From positions 4,734 to 68,733 of the forward strand of contig SZOQ01000008.1 in the NCBI GenBank assembly GCA_030272835.1: DNA of 64,000 nt, given 5' to 3'. The translations under genes were made by a program, and so were the position numbers. The number at the start of each line of letters is the position of its first letter. Within the stretch, counting starts at the first letter, position 1. Origin of the DNA: 2-12-FULL-60-25 sp003576745. GTDB taxonomy: Bacteria > Patescibacteriota > Patescibacteriia > 2-12-FULL-60-25. The notes beneath the pieces are model-generated. The model did not search any database and was not told the DNA's origin. It saw only the letters and a program-made list of their open reading frames with translations. Below, piece after piece: positions 32,068 to 41,292 of the stretch.

Positions 32068-32862
32068 ATGATGAAACGACTCCTTACATTCATCGCGGGC
32101 ATTGCCGTGTTCGCGACCAGCGTTCTGCCCACGAGCGCGGCCACGACGGACGTTGCCTTAAGCCCCGGCGATCTTATTACAAGCAATCAAACGCAGGCGG
32201 TGTATTATTACGCCCCGGACGGCCGCCGGTATGTGTTCCCGAATGAAAAGACCTATTTCACATGGTATCCGGATTTTTCGACGGTTAAGGTGATTGACCA
32301 TGGCAGGCTCTCCACCCTCCCGCTCGGCCGCAGCAATGTCACCTATCGCCCGGGCGTAAAAATGGTAAAGATCACCACGGATCCGCGCACCTATGTTGTG
32401 GAACGCGGCGGCATTCTGCGTCATGTTACGAGCGAGGAACTCGCCAAAACGCTGTATGGCACCAATTGGAAGGACAAGATCGAGGACGTCCCGGATGCGT
32501 TCTTCTCCAATTACAAAGTCGGAACGCAAATCGACACGGCATCCCAGTACAGCCCGGCGGACGTCACGAATACCACGGCAACCATTACGCAGGATAAGAG
32601 CTTCGACGACACCATCGCAACCATCTCCATCGGAAATATTTCTAATGGATTCGTGCCGAAGAGCCTTACCATCAAAAAGAACACGCGCGTAACCTGGGTC
32701 AATCGCGACATTGCGGATCATACGGTTACAGGGACCGGATTCAATTCCGGCAATATCCCCGCGGACGGCGAATTCAGCTATACCTTTAAGAACGTGGGGT
32801 CGTACAACTACTCCTGCTCCATTCACCCGAGCATGACGGCGACGATCAACGTGGTGGAATAA
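32068..32862 (+). CDS. secreted protein: surface module fused to a cupredoxin domain (copy 3)
   Basis: Signal peptide (MMKRLLTFIAGIAVFATS, ending SAA). The module spans about 30-165: YYYAPDGRRYVFPNEKTYFTWYPDFSTV, VTYRPGVKMVKITTDPRTYVV, LRHVTSEELAKTLYG. The C-terminal 90 residues are a plastocyanin-like copper fold: FVPKSLTIKKNTRVTWVN, DHTVTGTGF (His ligand), and the loop YSCSIHPSM with Cys, His and Met ligands spaced C-x2-H-x2-M. The copper ligands look intact, so electron transfer or copper binding outside the cell is plausible. A promoter TTGACG-17-CATCAT precedes. 264 aa. Confidence 0.82.
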   Translation: MMKRLLTFIAGIAVFATSVLPTSAATTDVALSPGDLITSNQTQAVYYYAPDGRRYVFPNEKTYFTWYPDFSTVKVIDHGRLSTLPLGRSNVTYRPGVKMVKITTDPRTYVVERGGILRHVTSEELAKTLYGTNWKDKIEDVPDAFFSNYKVGTQIDTASQYSPADVTNTTATITQDKSFDDTIATISIGNISNGFVPKSLTIKKNTRVTWVNRDIADHTVTGTGFNSGNIPADGEFSYTFKNVGSYNYSCSIHPSMTATINVVE

Positions 32863-32883
32863 GCCCTTGCCCGCCAAAGATGC

Positions 32884-32912
32884 AACACCCCCGCTCCCGC
32901 GGGGGTGTTTTT
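32884..32912 (+). terminator. intrinsic terminator
   Basis: AACACCCCCGC and GCGGGGGTGTT arms followed by a T run after the cupredoxin gene. Confidence 0.9.
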
Positions 32913-32947
32913 TCGATTATGCCCATGACTGCTACAATGGTCCGCAT

Positions 32948-33943
32948 ATGCCAGCCCCCAAAAAACCGGGAATCCTCGGATGGATTCTCTATGCGATGGC
33001 CCTTATTGCCGGCCTCGCCATTATCAGTTCGATCGTTCAGTCCATAACATCCTGGCCCGCATCCAAAACTCGCGGCATCGCCACGAACCAGATGGGCGAA
33101 GGCGTTGCCGGATATGCGGCGCCGGACATGATGCCCTTCGGAGCGCCGGTGGAGAGCAAATTCATGGACGCCATGATCGCTCCCTCGCCGATGCTTCCCC
33201 CGCCCGTTGGCGGAGGATCGACGAACCGCGACCTTGAAGGAAATGTCCCGGAACCGAAAATCATCCGAAACGGCGATTTGAATCTCCGAGTTGCCGACGC
33301 CACCGAGGCCATGGCCGCGGCGCGGAATATCGCGAATGGCGCGCAAGGATTCGTCGAGCAATCGTCGGTCAGCGATACGGGAACAGGGCCGCGTACGGGA
33401 TATATGACCTTGCGAATCCCGGCGGCGGCATTTGACGATGTCTTCGGCAAACTGAAAGCGCTCGCCGTGGTGGTTCTCCATGAAGAAACCGGCGCACAGG
33501 ACATCACCGCCCAATTTATTGATCTGGAGGCAAGGCTCAAAAATGCAAAAGCGGAAGAAGCATCGTATGTCGCCATATTAAGCCGCGCCGGCGATATTGA
33601 AGACGTGCTCATGGTGACGCGCCAGCTCGCCGAGGTGCGCGGCCGTATTGAGCAGATGCAGGCTGAGCAACGGTATCTTGAAAATCAGACGGACCTCGCG
33701 ACTATACGGCTCACGCTTACCGAAGAAACGCGTTTCGAAATTCCCTCGCGCACCTGGAAACCCGGAGAAGTGCTGCGGCAGGCTTTCCAGGATCTTGTTC
33801 TTTCCCTGCAGGGATTTGTCGATTTCCTCATCCGCTTTACCATCGCCCTCCTAGGCCTTCTCCTCCCCGTCGGCGCCTTTGTCGCGCTTCTCATCTGGAT
33901 CGGCTGGCGGCTCGTGAAAGCGGTGCTCCGCAAGATCAAATAA
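32948..33943 (+). CDS. DUF4349 membrane protein
   Basis: Two membrane helices (GWILYAMALIAGLAIISSIV near residue 10 and TIALLGLLLPVGAFVALLIWIGW near the C-terminus) flank an extracytoplasmic domain typical of DUF4349: KIIRNGDLNLRVADATEAM, GYMTLRIPAAAFDDVFGKLKAL, VLHEETGAQDITAQFIDLEARLKN, coiled coil, and DLATIRLTLTEE. 331 aa. Function unknown; the family is found near envelope genes. TGC-TACAAT (32930-32938) ends 9 nt before the ATG. Followed after 3 nt by the transketolase genes. Confidence 0.88.
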   Translation: MPAPKKPGILGWILYAMALIAGLAIISSIVQSITSWPASKTRGIATNQMGEGVAGYAAPDMMPFGAPVESKFMDAMIAPSPMLPPPVGGGSTNRDLEGNVPEPKIIRNGDLNLRVADATEAMAAARNIANGAQGFVEQSSVSDTGTGPRTGYMTLRIPAAAFDDVFGKLKALAVVVLHEETGAQDITAQFIDLEARLKNAKAEEASYVAILSRAGDIEDVLMVTRQLAEVRGRIEQMQAEQRYLENQTDLATIRLTLTEETRFEIPSRTWKPGEVLRQAFQDLVLSLQGFVDFLIRFTIALLGLLLPVGAFVALLIWIGWRLVKAVLRKIK

Positions 33944-33946
33944 CGT

Positions 33947-34810
33947 ATGCCCGCCCTGTACGAAACAAAAACGAAGAAACTGCAACGCCTAGCAAATACG
34001 CTACGCCAGCACGTTATCCGCATGGTCGCTCGCGCCGGAAGCGGGCATCAGGGCGGGCCCCTCGGCCTCGCGGAAATTTTCTCCGTATTGTATTTCCATC
34101 AGCTCCGGCACCGTCCGAAACACCCGCAATGGGAAAACCGTGATCGGCTCATCCTTTCGAACGGCCATGTCTGCCCCATCCAATATGCGGCCATGGCGGA
34201 AGCGGGATATTTTCCGGTAAAGGAACTTGATACCCTGCGGCGGCTCGGAAGCCGGCTCCAGGGCCATCCCGAACGAACACGCCTACCCGGGCTGGAAACT
34301 ACCTCGGGACCGCTTGGCGCCGGTCTCGCGCAGGCCGCCGGTCTCGCGTATGCCGGGCGCATGGACGGAAAAACCTGGTTCGTGTACTGCGTAACATCCG
34401 ACGGGGAACATGAAGCCGGTATGCACTGGGAAGCATGCCTTTTCGCCGGAAAATACCGGCTGGACAATCTCATTCAAATCGTGGACCGCAACAATATTCA
34501 AATCGACGGCGACACCGAGGACGTGATGCCGCTCGAACCACTGCGAAAAAAGTACGAAGCCTTTAACTGGCATGTTATTGAATGCAATGGCAATGACGTG
34601 GAGGAAGTAAACAACGCCATCGATGAAGCAAAAGGCATTCATCAAAAACCGATCTGCATTCTCGCGCATACCATTCCGGGAAAAGGAGTTTCTTACATGG
34701 AGAATAACTATCTGTGGCACAGTCAGCCGTTCGCCGAGGGGCAGGCGGAGCAGGCCCTCGCCGAGCTCCGGGCCGCGGAACGGGAACTCCGGGCCGAACA
34801 GCAAAAATAG
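33947..34810 (+). CDS. tktA: transketolase, N-terminal subunit
   Basis: Thiamine diphosphate-binding half of a split transketolase. VRMVARAGSGHQGGPLGLAEIFSVLYF, HCHP-like segment SNGHVCPIQYAAMAEAGYF, ETTSGPLGAGLAQAAGLAYAG, and the TPP/Mg motif GDGE variant TSDGEHEAGMHWEA with DRNNIQIDG. 287 aa. It acts with the next gene's product to exchange C2 units between ketose and aldose phosphates. The start is 3 nt after the DUF4349 stop, so it is the second gene of the transcript. Confidence 0.94.
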   Translation: MPALYETKTKKLQRLANTLRQHVIRMVARAGSGHQGGPLGLAEIFSVLYFHQLRHRPKHPQWENRDRLILSNGHVCPIQYAAMAEAGYFPVKELDTLRRLGSRLQGHPERTRLPGLETTSGPLGAGLAQAAGLAYAGRMDGKTWFVYCVTSDGEHEAGMHWEACLFAGKYRLDNLIQIVDRNNIQIDGDTEDVMPLEPLRKKYEAFNWHVIECNGNDVEEVNNAIDEAKGIHQKPICILAHTIPGKGVSYMENNYLWHSQPFAEGQAEQALAELRAAERELRAEQQK

Positions 34811-34811
34811 T

Positions 34812-35813
34812 ATGCTGAAAAAAAACGCGCACCTCCTTCCGCTCCCGAAACTTCTTGGCAAAGGGCTTGATATGGCCGCGACGCGCAATGGCTACGGTCA
34901 CGGCGTAGTGGACGCCGCAAAACGGGACAAGCGCATTGTTGTTTTATGCGCCGATCTCACCGAATCAACAAGAAACGACGAGTTCAAAAAGCTGTTCCCG
35001 GACAGATTCATCCAAATGGGCGTTCACGAACAGCTCCTTGCGGCGTCCGCGGCCGGTCTCGCGCTCGGAGGAAAAATTCCCTTCATTACGAGCTATGCCA
35101 TGTTCTGTCCCGGGCGCGCATGGGAAATGATCCGGACGAATATCTGCCTCAATGATGTGAATGTGAAAGTCATTGGAAGCCACGCGGGGGTTTCTGTGGG
35201 CCCGGACGGCGCCACGCATCAGGCCATCGAGGATATCGCGATTATGCGCCCCATCCCGAACATAACCATCCTCGCGCCCTGCGACGTGAACGAGGCGCGA
35301 AAAGCCACGGCCGCCGTGGCGGCATATGACGGGCCATGCTATGTCCGATTCGCGCGTGAAAAAACGCCGGTGTTCACCACGGCGCGAACGCCGTTCAAAA
35401 TCGGCAGGGCGGAAATCTACCGCGATGGAAAAGACGCGGCTATTATTGCGTGCGGCCCGCTCGTCTATAATGCCCTTGTTGCCGCAGAAGAGCTGTCGAA
35501 GGAGGGTATAAACGCCATGGTGATAAATTCCCACACCATAAAACCGCTGGACGGGGCGGCCGTTCTGAAGGCGGCAAAAACCTGCCGCGCCGTGGTAACC
35601 GTAGAAGAGCATCAGGTAACGGGCGGACTCGGAGGCGCCGTGTCGGAATACCTTTCCGCAACCTTCCCGGTGCCGCAGGAATTCATCGGCGTGCCCAATG
35701 CCTTCGGCGAGTCCGGCAACCCGTTCGAGCTTGTGGAACATTTCGGCATGGGCGTGGTGAATATCAAGCGTGCGGTAAAACACGTGATAAAACGCAAGCG
35801 ATCGTATGCATGA
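34812..35813 (+). CDS. tktB: transketolase, C-terminal subunit
   Basis: Pyrimidine-binding and C-terminal halves of split transketolase/DXS-like enzymes. LCADLTESTRNDEFKKLFPDRFIQMGVHEQLLAASAAGLA (family Glu), SYAMFCPGRAWEMIR, SHAGVSVGPDGATHQAIEDIAIMR and PCYVRFAREKTP. 333 aa. The start at 34812 is next to the stop of the N-terminal subunit gene; its own stop lies 8 nt into the next gene. Confidence 0.94.
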   Translation: MLKKNAHLLPLPKLLGKGLDMAATRNGYGHGVVDAAKRDKRIVVLCADLTESTRNDEFKKLFPDRFIQMGVHEQLLAASAAGLALGGKIPFITSYAMFCPGRAWEMIRTNICLNDVNVKVIGSHAGVSVGPDGATHQAIEDIAIMRPIPNITILAPCDVNEARKATAAVAAYDGPCYVRFAREKTPVFTTARTPFKIGRAEIYRDGKDAAIIACGPLVYNALVAAEELSKEGINAMVINSHTIKPLDGAAVLKAAKTCRAVVTVEEHQVTGGLGGAVSEYLSATFPVPQEFIGVPNAFGESGNPFELVEHFGMGVVNIKRAVKHVIKRKRSYA

Positions 35814-36813
35814 TCACGTAAAACTGCTCGCCGTGGGTGATGCCACCAAGGACGTTTTTATTAATATCGAGGAAGCAACAGTGAGCTGTACCTTGAATAC
35901 GGAGGCGTGCCTGCTGTGTTTAAATTATGCGGACAAAATTCCCGTAAAAAGCGTGGTGCAAGTCCGCGCCGCCGGAAACGCCGCGAATGCGGCCGTAGGA
36001 ACGCGGCGGCTTGGGCATACGAGCGCCCTGCTCACCATTTTGGGAGACGATGACGACGGGCATGAGCTTCAGGAAGCGCTCCGGCACGAAAAGGTGGATC
36101 ACCGCTTTGTCCAATTCGACAAAAAACACGCCACGAATTACTCCACGGTGCTGAATTTCAAAGGCGAACGGACCATCCTCATACATCATGAGCCCAGAAC
36201 CTATTGCTTCCCAAAAAAAATTCCGCATGCCGACTGGGTGTACTACACCACGCTCGGGGAAAACCACGAGCCCCTCGAAAAGGGCCTGCTCGCTTATCTG
36301 AAACGCCATCCGAACACAAAGCTTCTGTTCAATCCCGGCGTATTCCAGCTCCGGCGCGGACGCAAAGCCCTGCTTCCCGTCCTTAAACGCTCAACCATCC
36401 TGATCGTGAATAAACACGAAGCCGAGCTCTTGCTGGAAGAACGGCAGGGACATGAAATGCCCAATCTGCTCATGCGTCTGCGCGACCTGGGATCGGATAT
36501 CGTTATCATCACGGACGGACCAAAGGGATCCTGCGCGTTTAATGGAAAGGAAATGTGGTCGCTCGCCGTGTTCCCGGGAAAAGCCAAAGAACGCACGGGC
36601 GCCGGCGACGCATATGCCACCGGACTCGTGAATGGTCTTGTCTCAAAAACATCGCTCCCCGAAGCCATGCGCTGGGGTACGGCGAATGCCTGGAGCGTCA
36701 TCCGCGATATTGGACCTCAAAAAGGCCTGCTCGACGCCGCAGGCATGAAAAAGACCCTCTCAAAATTCTTGTCCATTAAGGCCGTCCGCATCAATCACTT
36801 CGCAAAACGATAG
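35806..36813 (+). CDS. PfkB-family carbohydrate kinase (operon copy)
   Basis: Ribokinase-like sugar or sugar-phosphate kinase. AAGNAANAAVGTRRLG, TILGDDDDGHE, and the catalytic signature RTGAGDAYATG with the anion hole and base Asp; FNPGVFQLRRG and ITDGPKGS are also typical. 335 aa. Located between transketolase and aldolase, it is a candidate 6-phosphofructokinase substitute, but the family's substrate cannot be read from motifs. Translation is coupled to tktB by an 8-nt overlap. Confidence 0.88.
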   Translation: MHDHVKLLAVGDATKDVFINIEEATVSCTLNTEACLLCLNYADKIPVKSVVQVRAAGNAANAAVGTRRLGHTSALLTILGDDDDGHELQEALRHEKVDHRFVQFDKKHATNYSTVLNFKGERTILIHHEPRTYCFPKKIPHADWVYYTTLGENHEPLEKGLLAYLKRHPNTKLLFNPGVFQLRRGRKALLPVLKRSTILIVNKHEAELLLEERQGHEMPNLLMRLRDLGSDIVIITDGPKGSCAFNGKEMWSLAVFPGKAKERTGAGDAYATGLVNGLVSKTSLPEAMRWGTANAWSVIRDIGPQKGLLDAAGMKKTLSKFLSIKAVRINHFAKR

Positions 36814-36820
36814 GATATTT

Positions 36821-37738
36821 ATGCTTGTCACCGCAAAAACGCTTCTCGTGCCGGCGCGAAAAAAGAAATATGCGATTCCCGCCTTCAACGTGAACAATCT
36901 TGAATTCCTGAAGTCGGTTATGGCCGCGGCGGAAGCCATGAAGTCCCCGGTAATCGTTCAAACGTCCGAAGGAGCCGTCGAGTACGCGGGGATGGACTAT
37001 CTCGTCGCCATGATTCGCGTGGCGGCTTCGGGAAATATTCCAGTCGCCATGCACCTGGATCATGGAAAGAACCTCGGCATCATCCGACAGGCGATACGCT
37101 CGGGATATTCTTCGGTAATGATTGACGCCTCGGCGCTCCCGTACAGGGAGAATGTCGCCAAAACGAAAAAAGTCGTACGCTGGGCGCATGCGAAGCGGAT
37201 TTCGGTGGAAGCAGAAATCGGCGCGCTCGCCGGCATCGAGGATTTGGTGAGCGTGCAGGAACGCGATGCGAAACTTACGGATCCCGAAGAAGCCCTCCGA
37301 TTCGCCCACGCTACCGGCTGCGACAGTCTGGCCGTTGCCATCGGTACGGCGCACGGCGCATTCAAGTTCAAAGGGATGACGCATTTGGACATTCCGCGGC
37401 TTCAACGAATCGCCGCGCTCGTAAAACTTCCCATCGTGCTCCACGGAGCCTCCGGCGTGCGCGAGGATTTGAAACAGCTCGCGGAACGCCATGGCGCGAA
37501 GCTCGGAAAGGCGCGAGGGGTTTTGGATGGCGATATCCGAAAGGCCATCCGGCAAGGCGTTGCCAAGGTGAACATCGATACAGATTTGCGCATCGCATTC
37601 ACGGCGGGCATCAGGGAAGCGGTGGACGGCCTTCCGACCATCATCGATCCCCGAAAACTCCTCGAAAGGCCAAATACCCTCTTAACCGAGGTCGCAAAAC
37701 AAAAAATGAAGCTCTTTGGAAGCGCAGGCCGCGCCTGA
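36821..37738 (+). CDS. fba: class II fructose-bisphosphate aldolase family
   Basis: Zinc-dependent aldolase making or splitting fructose-1,6-bisphosphate (or tagatose analogue). AIPAFNVNNLE, catalytic HLDHGK (78-83), SVMIDASALPYRENV, VEAEIGALAG, GTAHGAFKF and HGASGV (zinc His), KVNIDTDLRIAF. 305 aa. Last gene of the DUF4349-tkt-tkt-pfkB-fba operon, followed by a strong terminator. Supplies triose phosphates linking with the transketolase reaction. Confidence 0.93.
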   Translation: MLVTAKTLLVPARKKKYAIPAFNVNNLEFLKSVMAAAEAMKSPVIVQTSEGAVEYAGMDYLVAMIRVAASGNIPVAMHLDHGKNLGIIRQAIRSGYSSVMIDASALPYRENVAKTKKVVRWAHAKRISVEAEIGALAGIEDLVSVQERDAKLTDPEEALRFAHATGCDSLAVAIGTAHGAFKFKGMTHLDIPRLQRIAALVKLPIVLHGASGVREDLKQLAERHGAKLGKARGVLDGDIRKAIRQGVAKVNIDTDLRIAFTAGIREAVDGLPTIIDPRKLLERPNTLLTEVAKQKMKLFGSAGRA

Positions 37739-37765
37739 CTCCGCCGCGACCAATGCAGCCGTTAA

Positions 37766-37791
37766 CAAAAAACGGGCAAACGCCCGTTTTT
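37766..37791 (+). terminator. intrinsic terminator of the sugar-phosphate operon
   Basis: AAAAACGGGC and GCCCGTTTTT arms. Confidence 0.9.
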
Positions 37792-37798
37792 GCGCTCC

Positions 37799-37827
37799 TT
37801 GACAAACGCTCCGTTTTCCGCCATTGT
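37799..37827 (+). promoter_or_regulatory. promoter of the 521-aa acidic protein gene
   Basis: TTGACA (37799-37804), 17 nt, CATTGT (37822-37827); leader about 55 nt ending in CCGGAGGAGGAC. Confidence 0.7.
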
Positions 37828-37886
37828 GCGGTGTTGCACCTTCACGTTTGTAGAATTCAACCAATCCTCAAACCCCGGAGGAGGAC

Positions 37887-39452
37887 ATGACAGACGAAAC
37901 AAACCAGAACGGCCAGGAACAAGAAGCCGAACGGCCGGAAGAACAGGCGCCGGAAACCCCGGTATTTCATTCGGCGCTTGCCGAAGGACGGGATCGTTTC
38001 CTGTCCGAAATCGTGGAGGAAGGCTTCCGCAGCGGCGTCGTGAACGCCGATGCCTTCGTCCGCCGATTTCCACCGGCGCGCATCATGGAAGCATTCGCGG
38101 ACAGCGCGGATCGCCGCGCAGACTTCGTCCACGGAATTTCGCAGACCGATCGAAAGATCGCCCTGCGCCTGGGCGCGGAGGCGAGCGGCGAGGTCATCCA
38201 GATCGCGCTCGAAGAAAAGGTCGCGACGACCAAAGACCTCGTCACGCTCTTTCTTCCGGACGAACGGGTTTCCCGCCTGGACCGGCAGGAGCTCTGGAGC
38301 TTCTGCACCGAGTGGGAGCCCTGGAGCAAACGGCGGGACGATACGGCCTATGCCGATGCGCAGCGCTATACCGCGTTCATTCTCGAGCGCGCCTTGGGCG
38401 AAAGCCTCATCATGCCGCCACATGTCACGGAAGCGCTCACACTGGATGCCGTCCGAGAGAGCCTCATCCTAACGAGTCTTCTCCACGATCTTCTGAAAGA
38501 CGCCATCGGCTTGGGCCGCGAAGGAAAACCGTTCACGGACGACGACCTCATCCGCCATGTGACCCCGCGAGTGATCGTGGAACGCATCGACGTCGCCGTC
38601 ATCTGGGACAAACTCGTCCGTCCGCATATTGCGGAGGAACACGGTTTCGTCGCAAAAACGGAAGCGCCGCCCGAAGCTCCACCCAAGGAAGCGGGAGCGG
38701 AGGATGCGGGGACCAAGCCGGACATTCCCGAGGAAAACGCGTCAGAACGCGACGAAGCAGACTGGAGCGATGTCGCGGATTCCATCAAAGCCGACGCTTC
38801 CGGAAAGGGACCCGCAGACCCAAAAGCCTGTGAGGCGCCGGCCGCCGCGGCCGGTGCCGCGGACCCGGCCCTGGACGATGACGATGAAGAAAACCGCATG
38901 ACCCTGGCTCCTCCCCGACTCCACAAACCCGTGGAGGGACCGAGCGTGGAAATCGACAGGACCAGCATCATCGAGGTGGACGTGTCCGAGCTCGAGGAAG
39001 AGGACATCCTCCTCGAGAATGCCGAGAGACCGGACAACTACATTCCGGATGAGGAGTTTGCGAGAGTCGGCGGGGCCAGCCCCAACCAGACTCCCCGCGA
39101 ACGGACCATTGTCCCGGATGAAAGCAAAATCCGGAAGCATGTGGTCGAACTCCTGAAAGAGACGGATCTCACGCTTCCGGACAAGGCGGAGGAAATGCCG
39201 CTCAAAGATCTGTTCATCCGTCTGCTCTCGGAATTGGATCCGAAAACCTACGGAGACATCGGGCAGGCGCAAGGCGCCACCACTAAAGACCTTGGCAATA
39301 TGCTGTGCCGAGAACTCATGAACAGGAACCGCGGACAGCTGTCCGACAAGCTCCGCGACGCCCTGTACACCATTCTCGGCGTGGATCCCGACAGGAGATC
39401 CTATATGCCGCCGCGAGCGCGGCACTCGAAAGAAAAACGGAAGAGGCGCTAA
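37887..39452 (+). CDS. large acidic hypothetical protein (521 aa)
   Basis: Not recognised; no signal peptide or membrane helix, so cytoplasmic. An N-terminal acidic, Glu/Pro-rich 25 residues, a helical domain of about 230 residues (FLSEIVEEGFRSGVVNADAFVRRF, LLHDLLKDAIGLGREGKPFTDDDL), a long low-complexity Ala/Glu/Asp linker (about 260-370), and a C-terminal helical domain (KIRKHVVELLKETDLTLPDK) ending in a basic tail (RARHSKEKRKRR) that could bind nucleic acid. It has one of the best ribosome-binding sites in the window and a consensus -35, implying good expression. Confidence 0.7.
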   Translation: MTDETNQNGQEQEAERPEEQAPETPVFHSALAEGRDRFLSEIVEEGFRSGVVNADAFVRRFPPARIMEAFADSADRRADFVHGISQTDRKIALRLGAEASGEVIQIALEEKVATTKDLVTLFLPDERVSRLDRQELWSFCTEWEPWSKRRDDTAYADAQRYTAFILERALGESLIMPPHVTEALTLDAVRESLILTSLLHDLLKDAIGLGREGKPFTDDDLIRHVTPRVIVERIDVAVIWDKLVRPHIAEEHGFVAKTEAPPEAPPKEAGAEDAGTKPDIPEENASERDEADWSDVADSIKADASGKGPADPKACEAPAAAAGAADPALDDDDEENRMTLAPPRLHKPVEGPSVEIDRTSIIEVDVSELEEEDILLENAERPDNYIPDEEFARVGGASPNQTPRERTIVPDESKIRKHVVELLKETDLTLPDKAEEMPLKDLFIRLLSELDPKTYGDIGQAQGATTKDLGNMLCRELMNRNRGQLSDKLRDALYTILGVDPDRRSYMPPRARHSKEKRKRR

Positions 39453-39472
39453 ATGCTCCTTCTCTCATTCAC

Positions 39473-39505
39473 AAGCCCCCGAAAGCCTTACGGCCCGGGG
39501 GCTTT
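39473..39505. terminator. bidirectional terminator
   Basis: AAGCCCCCG and CGGGGGCTTT arms between the convergent acidic-protein and DUF2207 genes. Confidence 0.8.
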
Positions 39506-39519
39506 CTCTTGCCAAGAGC

Positions 39520-41229
39520 CTACCAGCTTCCGCCTCCGCCTCCGCCAAAACCGCCGCCCGATCCGCCTCCGCCAAAACCGGAGCCGCCGGAACCAGCGCT
39601 GGAAGGAGCTGCATACGCGGCGCTTGCGGCTTGGGCGTCGAGGGCGTGCATGCTATTCGCAAATGCCGCCGCATTCCATGCGCCATAGCCCGTTGCATAC
39701 TCGGGTTCGGGAATCTGCATGCCCTTGAACTGTTCCGCCCATTCCCTTTCAACGCCGAAAGCAATAGCATACGGCAAATACGCATGGAAGGTTTCCGGTT
39801 TAAGTTTCGGAGCATTGTGGAAGGACATTCGGTCTTTTTCCGTAACGGATAAAAACCATTTGAATCCCTCTACTTCTTCCAGCGCCTCCGCGCCTTTGAC
39901 GGTTTTTTGAGGCATAAACCAGCCAAATGCCGCGATAATGGCCCCGGAGAGGATAAAGGAAGCAAACGCGATCGCGCTGAAGCCATAGAAAGACGACAAA
40001 AAAATCGGAATTGCCGCCACGGCGCCGCCGGCAATGAAATATGTTCCCCGAACCTTGCCCGGGCTTTCCCCGAATAAATCTTTGTCACGAAGCGCTTCGA
40101 ATACCTGATCTTTCGCTTTCTGAATATCCTTATAAAAGCTCCCCTTCAATTCTTCCAGCTCCACCCTATCCTCGCCGTCGCCGAAGATGCCATCGAATAG
40201 TTCGCGTTCGAATGACGGCGCATCTTCCGGCGGGCTCATCTTCCGCACGAAGGCATAGGTTTGCTTATTCTTGAACAATCGTTTTTCCTCGCCGAATTCA
40301 ATTTTCAAATACCCTTTGCGGGCGAGATCGAGCAATGTGGCCGTAATGCCCTCATGGGGAATATCCTGTCGCATAAGACCGGTCATTTCCATGGGCGAAA
40401 GCCCATACGGGGGTTCATACTGCGGCACAACGGTTCCTCGGCCGTCCGGTTCCTTCCCCCGTTTGCGCCATCGGAAAAACATAAAGAACAATACGAAGAC
40501 CGGGACGAACAACACGCCATTGTCAGCTACGATCTGCCAAATGATTTCCGCCCGGGTCGGTTCTGCGATCATTCCTTTCGGAAAACGAAGTGCGATGGTA
40601 AGGCCCTCTGCCGGTCGGAGGAGGCGCGTAGAGGAAAATTCGACCGTGTCCCCTGCGGCATTCATGGAGCACGCCCGTTCCGTGGATCCATAAACGCCCG
40701 TAAAACAGGTGGTGCTTGCCGACGTTGCGTCATAGCCCTTTGGGCCCGTCACCTGAACGCTCGCGCGTTCGATGGGAATCTCCCAGCCATTCCCCGTAAC
40801 ATTCCAGTACAGTTCCCCTTCGCCGTCAAAAAAATTGATGGCGCGATTCGTGCGATAGGTGATGGTATACACGTGCGCGCCGGTAACATACGCATCCGGA
40901 TCGCCGATGCGGAGTTTGATATTGCCGGACGGGTGCTCTTCCTTTACCTGCGCGGGCTTTCCGTCCTGAAGAACCTTCGTGGCTTCAAGCCGAAGATTGT
41001 ATTTCCCCCCGTATCGCTCATACGCTGTCGGAATAATCCGATAGATCCCGTGCCGTTCATTGTCGCCGAAATCATAGGTAATGCGTTCCGTCACCGTGAG
41101 CGTCCTGTCCGCCGCAACGGCAGCCGTCACCTGAAAATCGCGAATGGTTTCGCCGGCGGCCGTGGCTGCCATGGGGGAAAACAGGACGGCAAAAAGCGGA
41201 AGGAGGAGAAACAGACGTCGGATATTCAT
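39520..41229 (-). CDS. DUF2207 membrane protein with Gly-rich tail
   Basis: Signal peptide (MNIRRLFLLLPLFAVLFS), then an extracytoplasmic beta domain (RDFQVTAAVAADRTLTVTERITYDFG, HGIYRIIPTAYERYG, VYTITYRTNRAINFF, ELYWNVTGNGWEIPI), a membrane helix (GVLFVPVFVLFFMFF), a cytoplasmic part (YGLSPMEMTGLMRQD, ARKGYLKIEF), and two more helices around residue 410-450. The last 30 residues are Gly/Ser-rich (FGGGGSGGGFGGGGGGSW), typical of DUF2207. 569 aa. Function unknown. Start 41229 is 12 nt after TATAGC; divergent from a leaderless PfkB gene. Confidence 0.9.
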   Translation of the reverse strand: MNIRRLFLLLPLFAVLFSPMAATAAGETIRDFQVTAAVAADRTLTVTERITYDFGDNERHGIYRIIPTAYERYGGKYNLRLEATKVLQDGKPAQVKEEHPSGNIKLRIGDPDAYVTGAHVYTITYRTNRAINFFDGEGELYWNVTGNGWEIPIERASVQVTGPKGYDATSASTTCFTGVYGSTERACSMNAAGDTVEFSSTRLLRPAEGLTIALRFPKGMIAEPTRAEIIWQIVADNGVLFVPVFVLFFMFFRWRKRGKEPDGRGTVVPQYEPPYGLSPMEMTGLMRQDIPHEGITATLLDLARKGYLKIEFGEEKRLFKNKQTYAFVRKMSPPEDAPSFERELFDGIFGDGEDRVELEELKGSFYKDIQKAKDQVFEALRDKDLFGESPGKVRGTYFIAGGAVAAIPIFLSSFYGFSAIAFASFILSGAIIAAFGWFMPQKTVKGAEALEEVEGFKWFLSVTEKDRMSFHNAPKLKPETFHAYLPYAIAFGVEREWAEQFKGMQIPEPEYATGYGAWNAAAFANSMHALDAQAASAAYAAPSSAGSGGSGFGGGGSGGGFGGGGGGSW

Positions 41230-41292
41230 AGTATGGTATGTGCTATACACTATGCCGATTTCCCGCGAAACGCCAGCTTCCGGCCGTCATGG

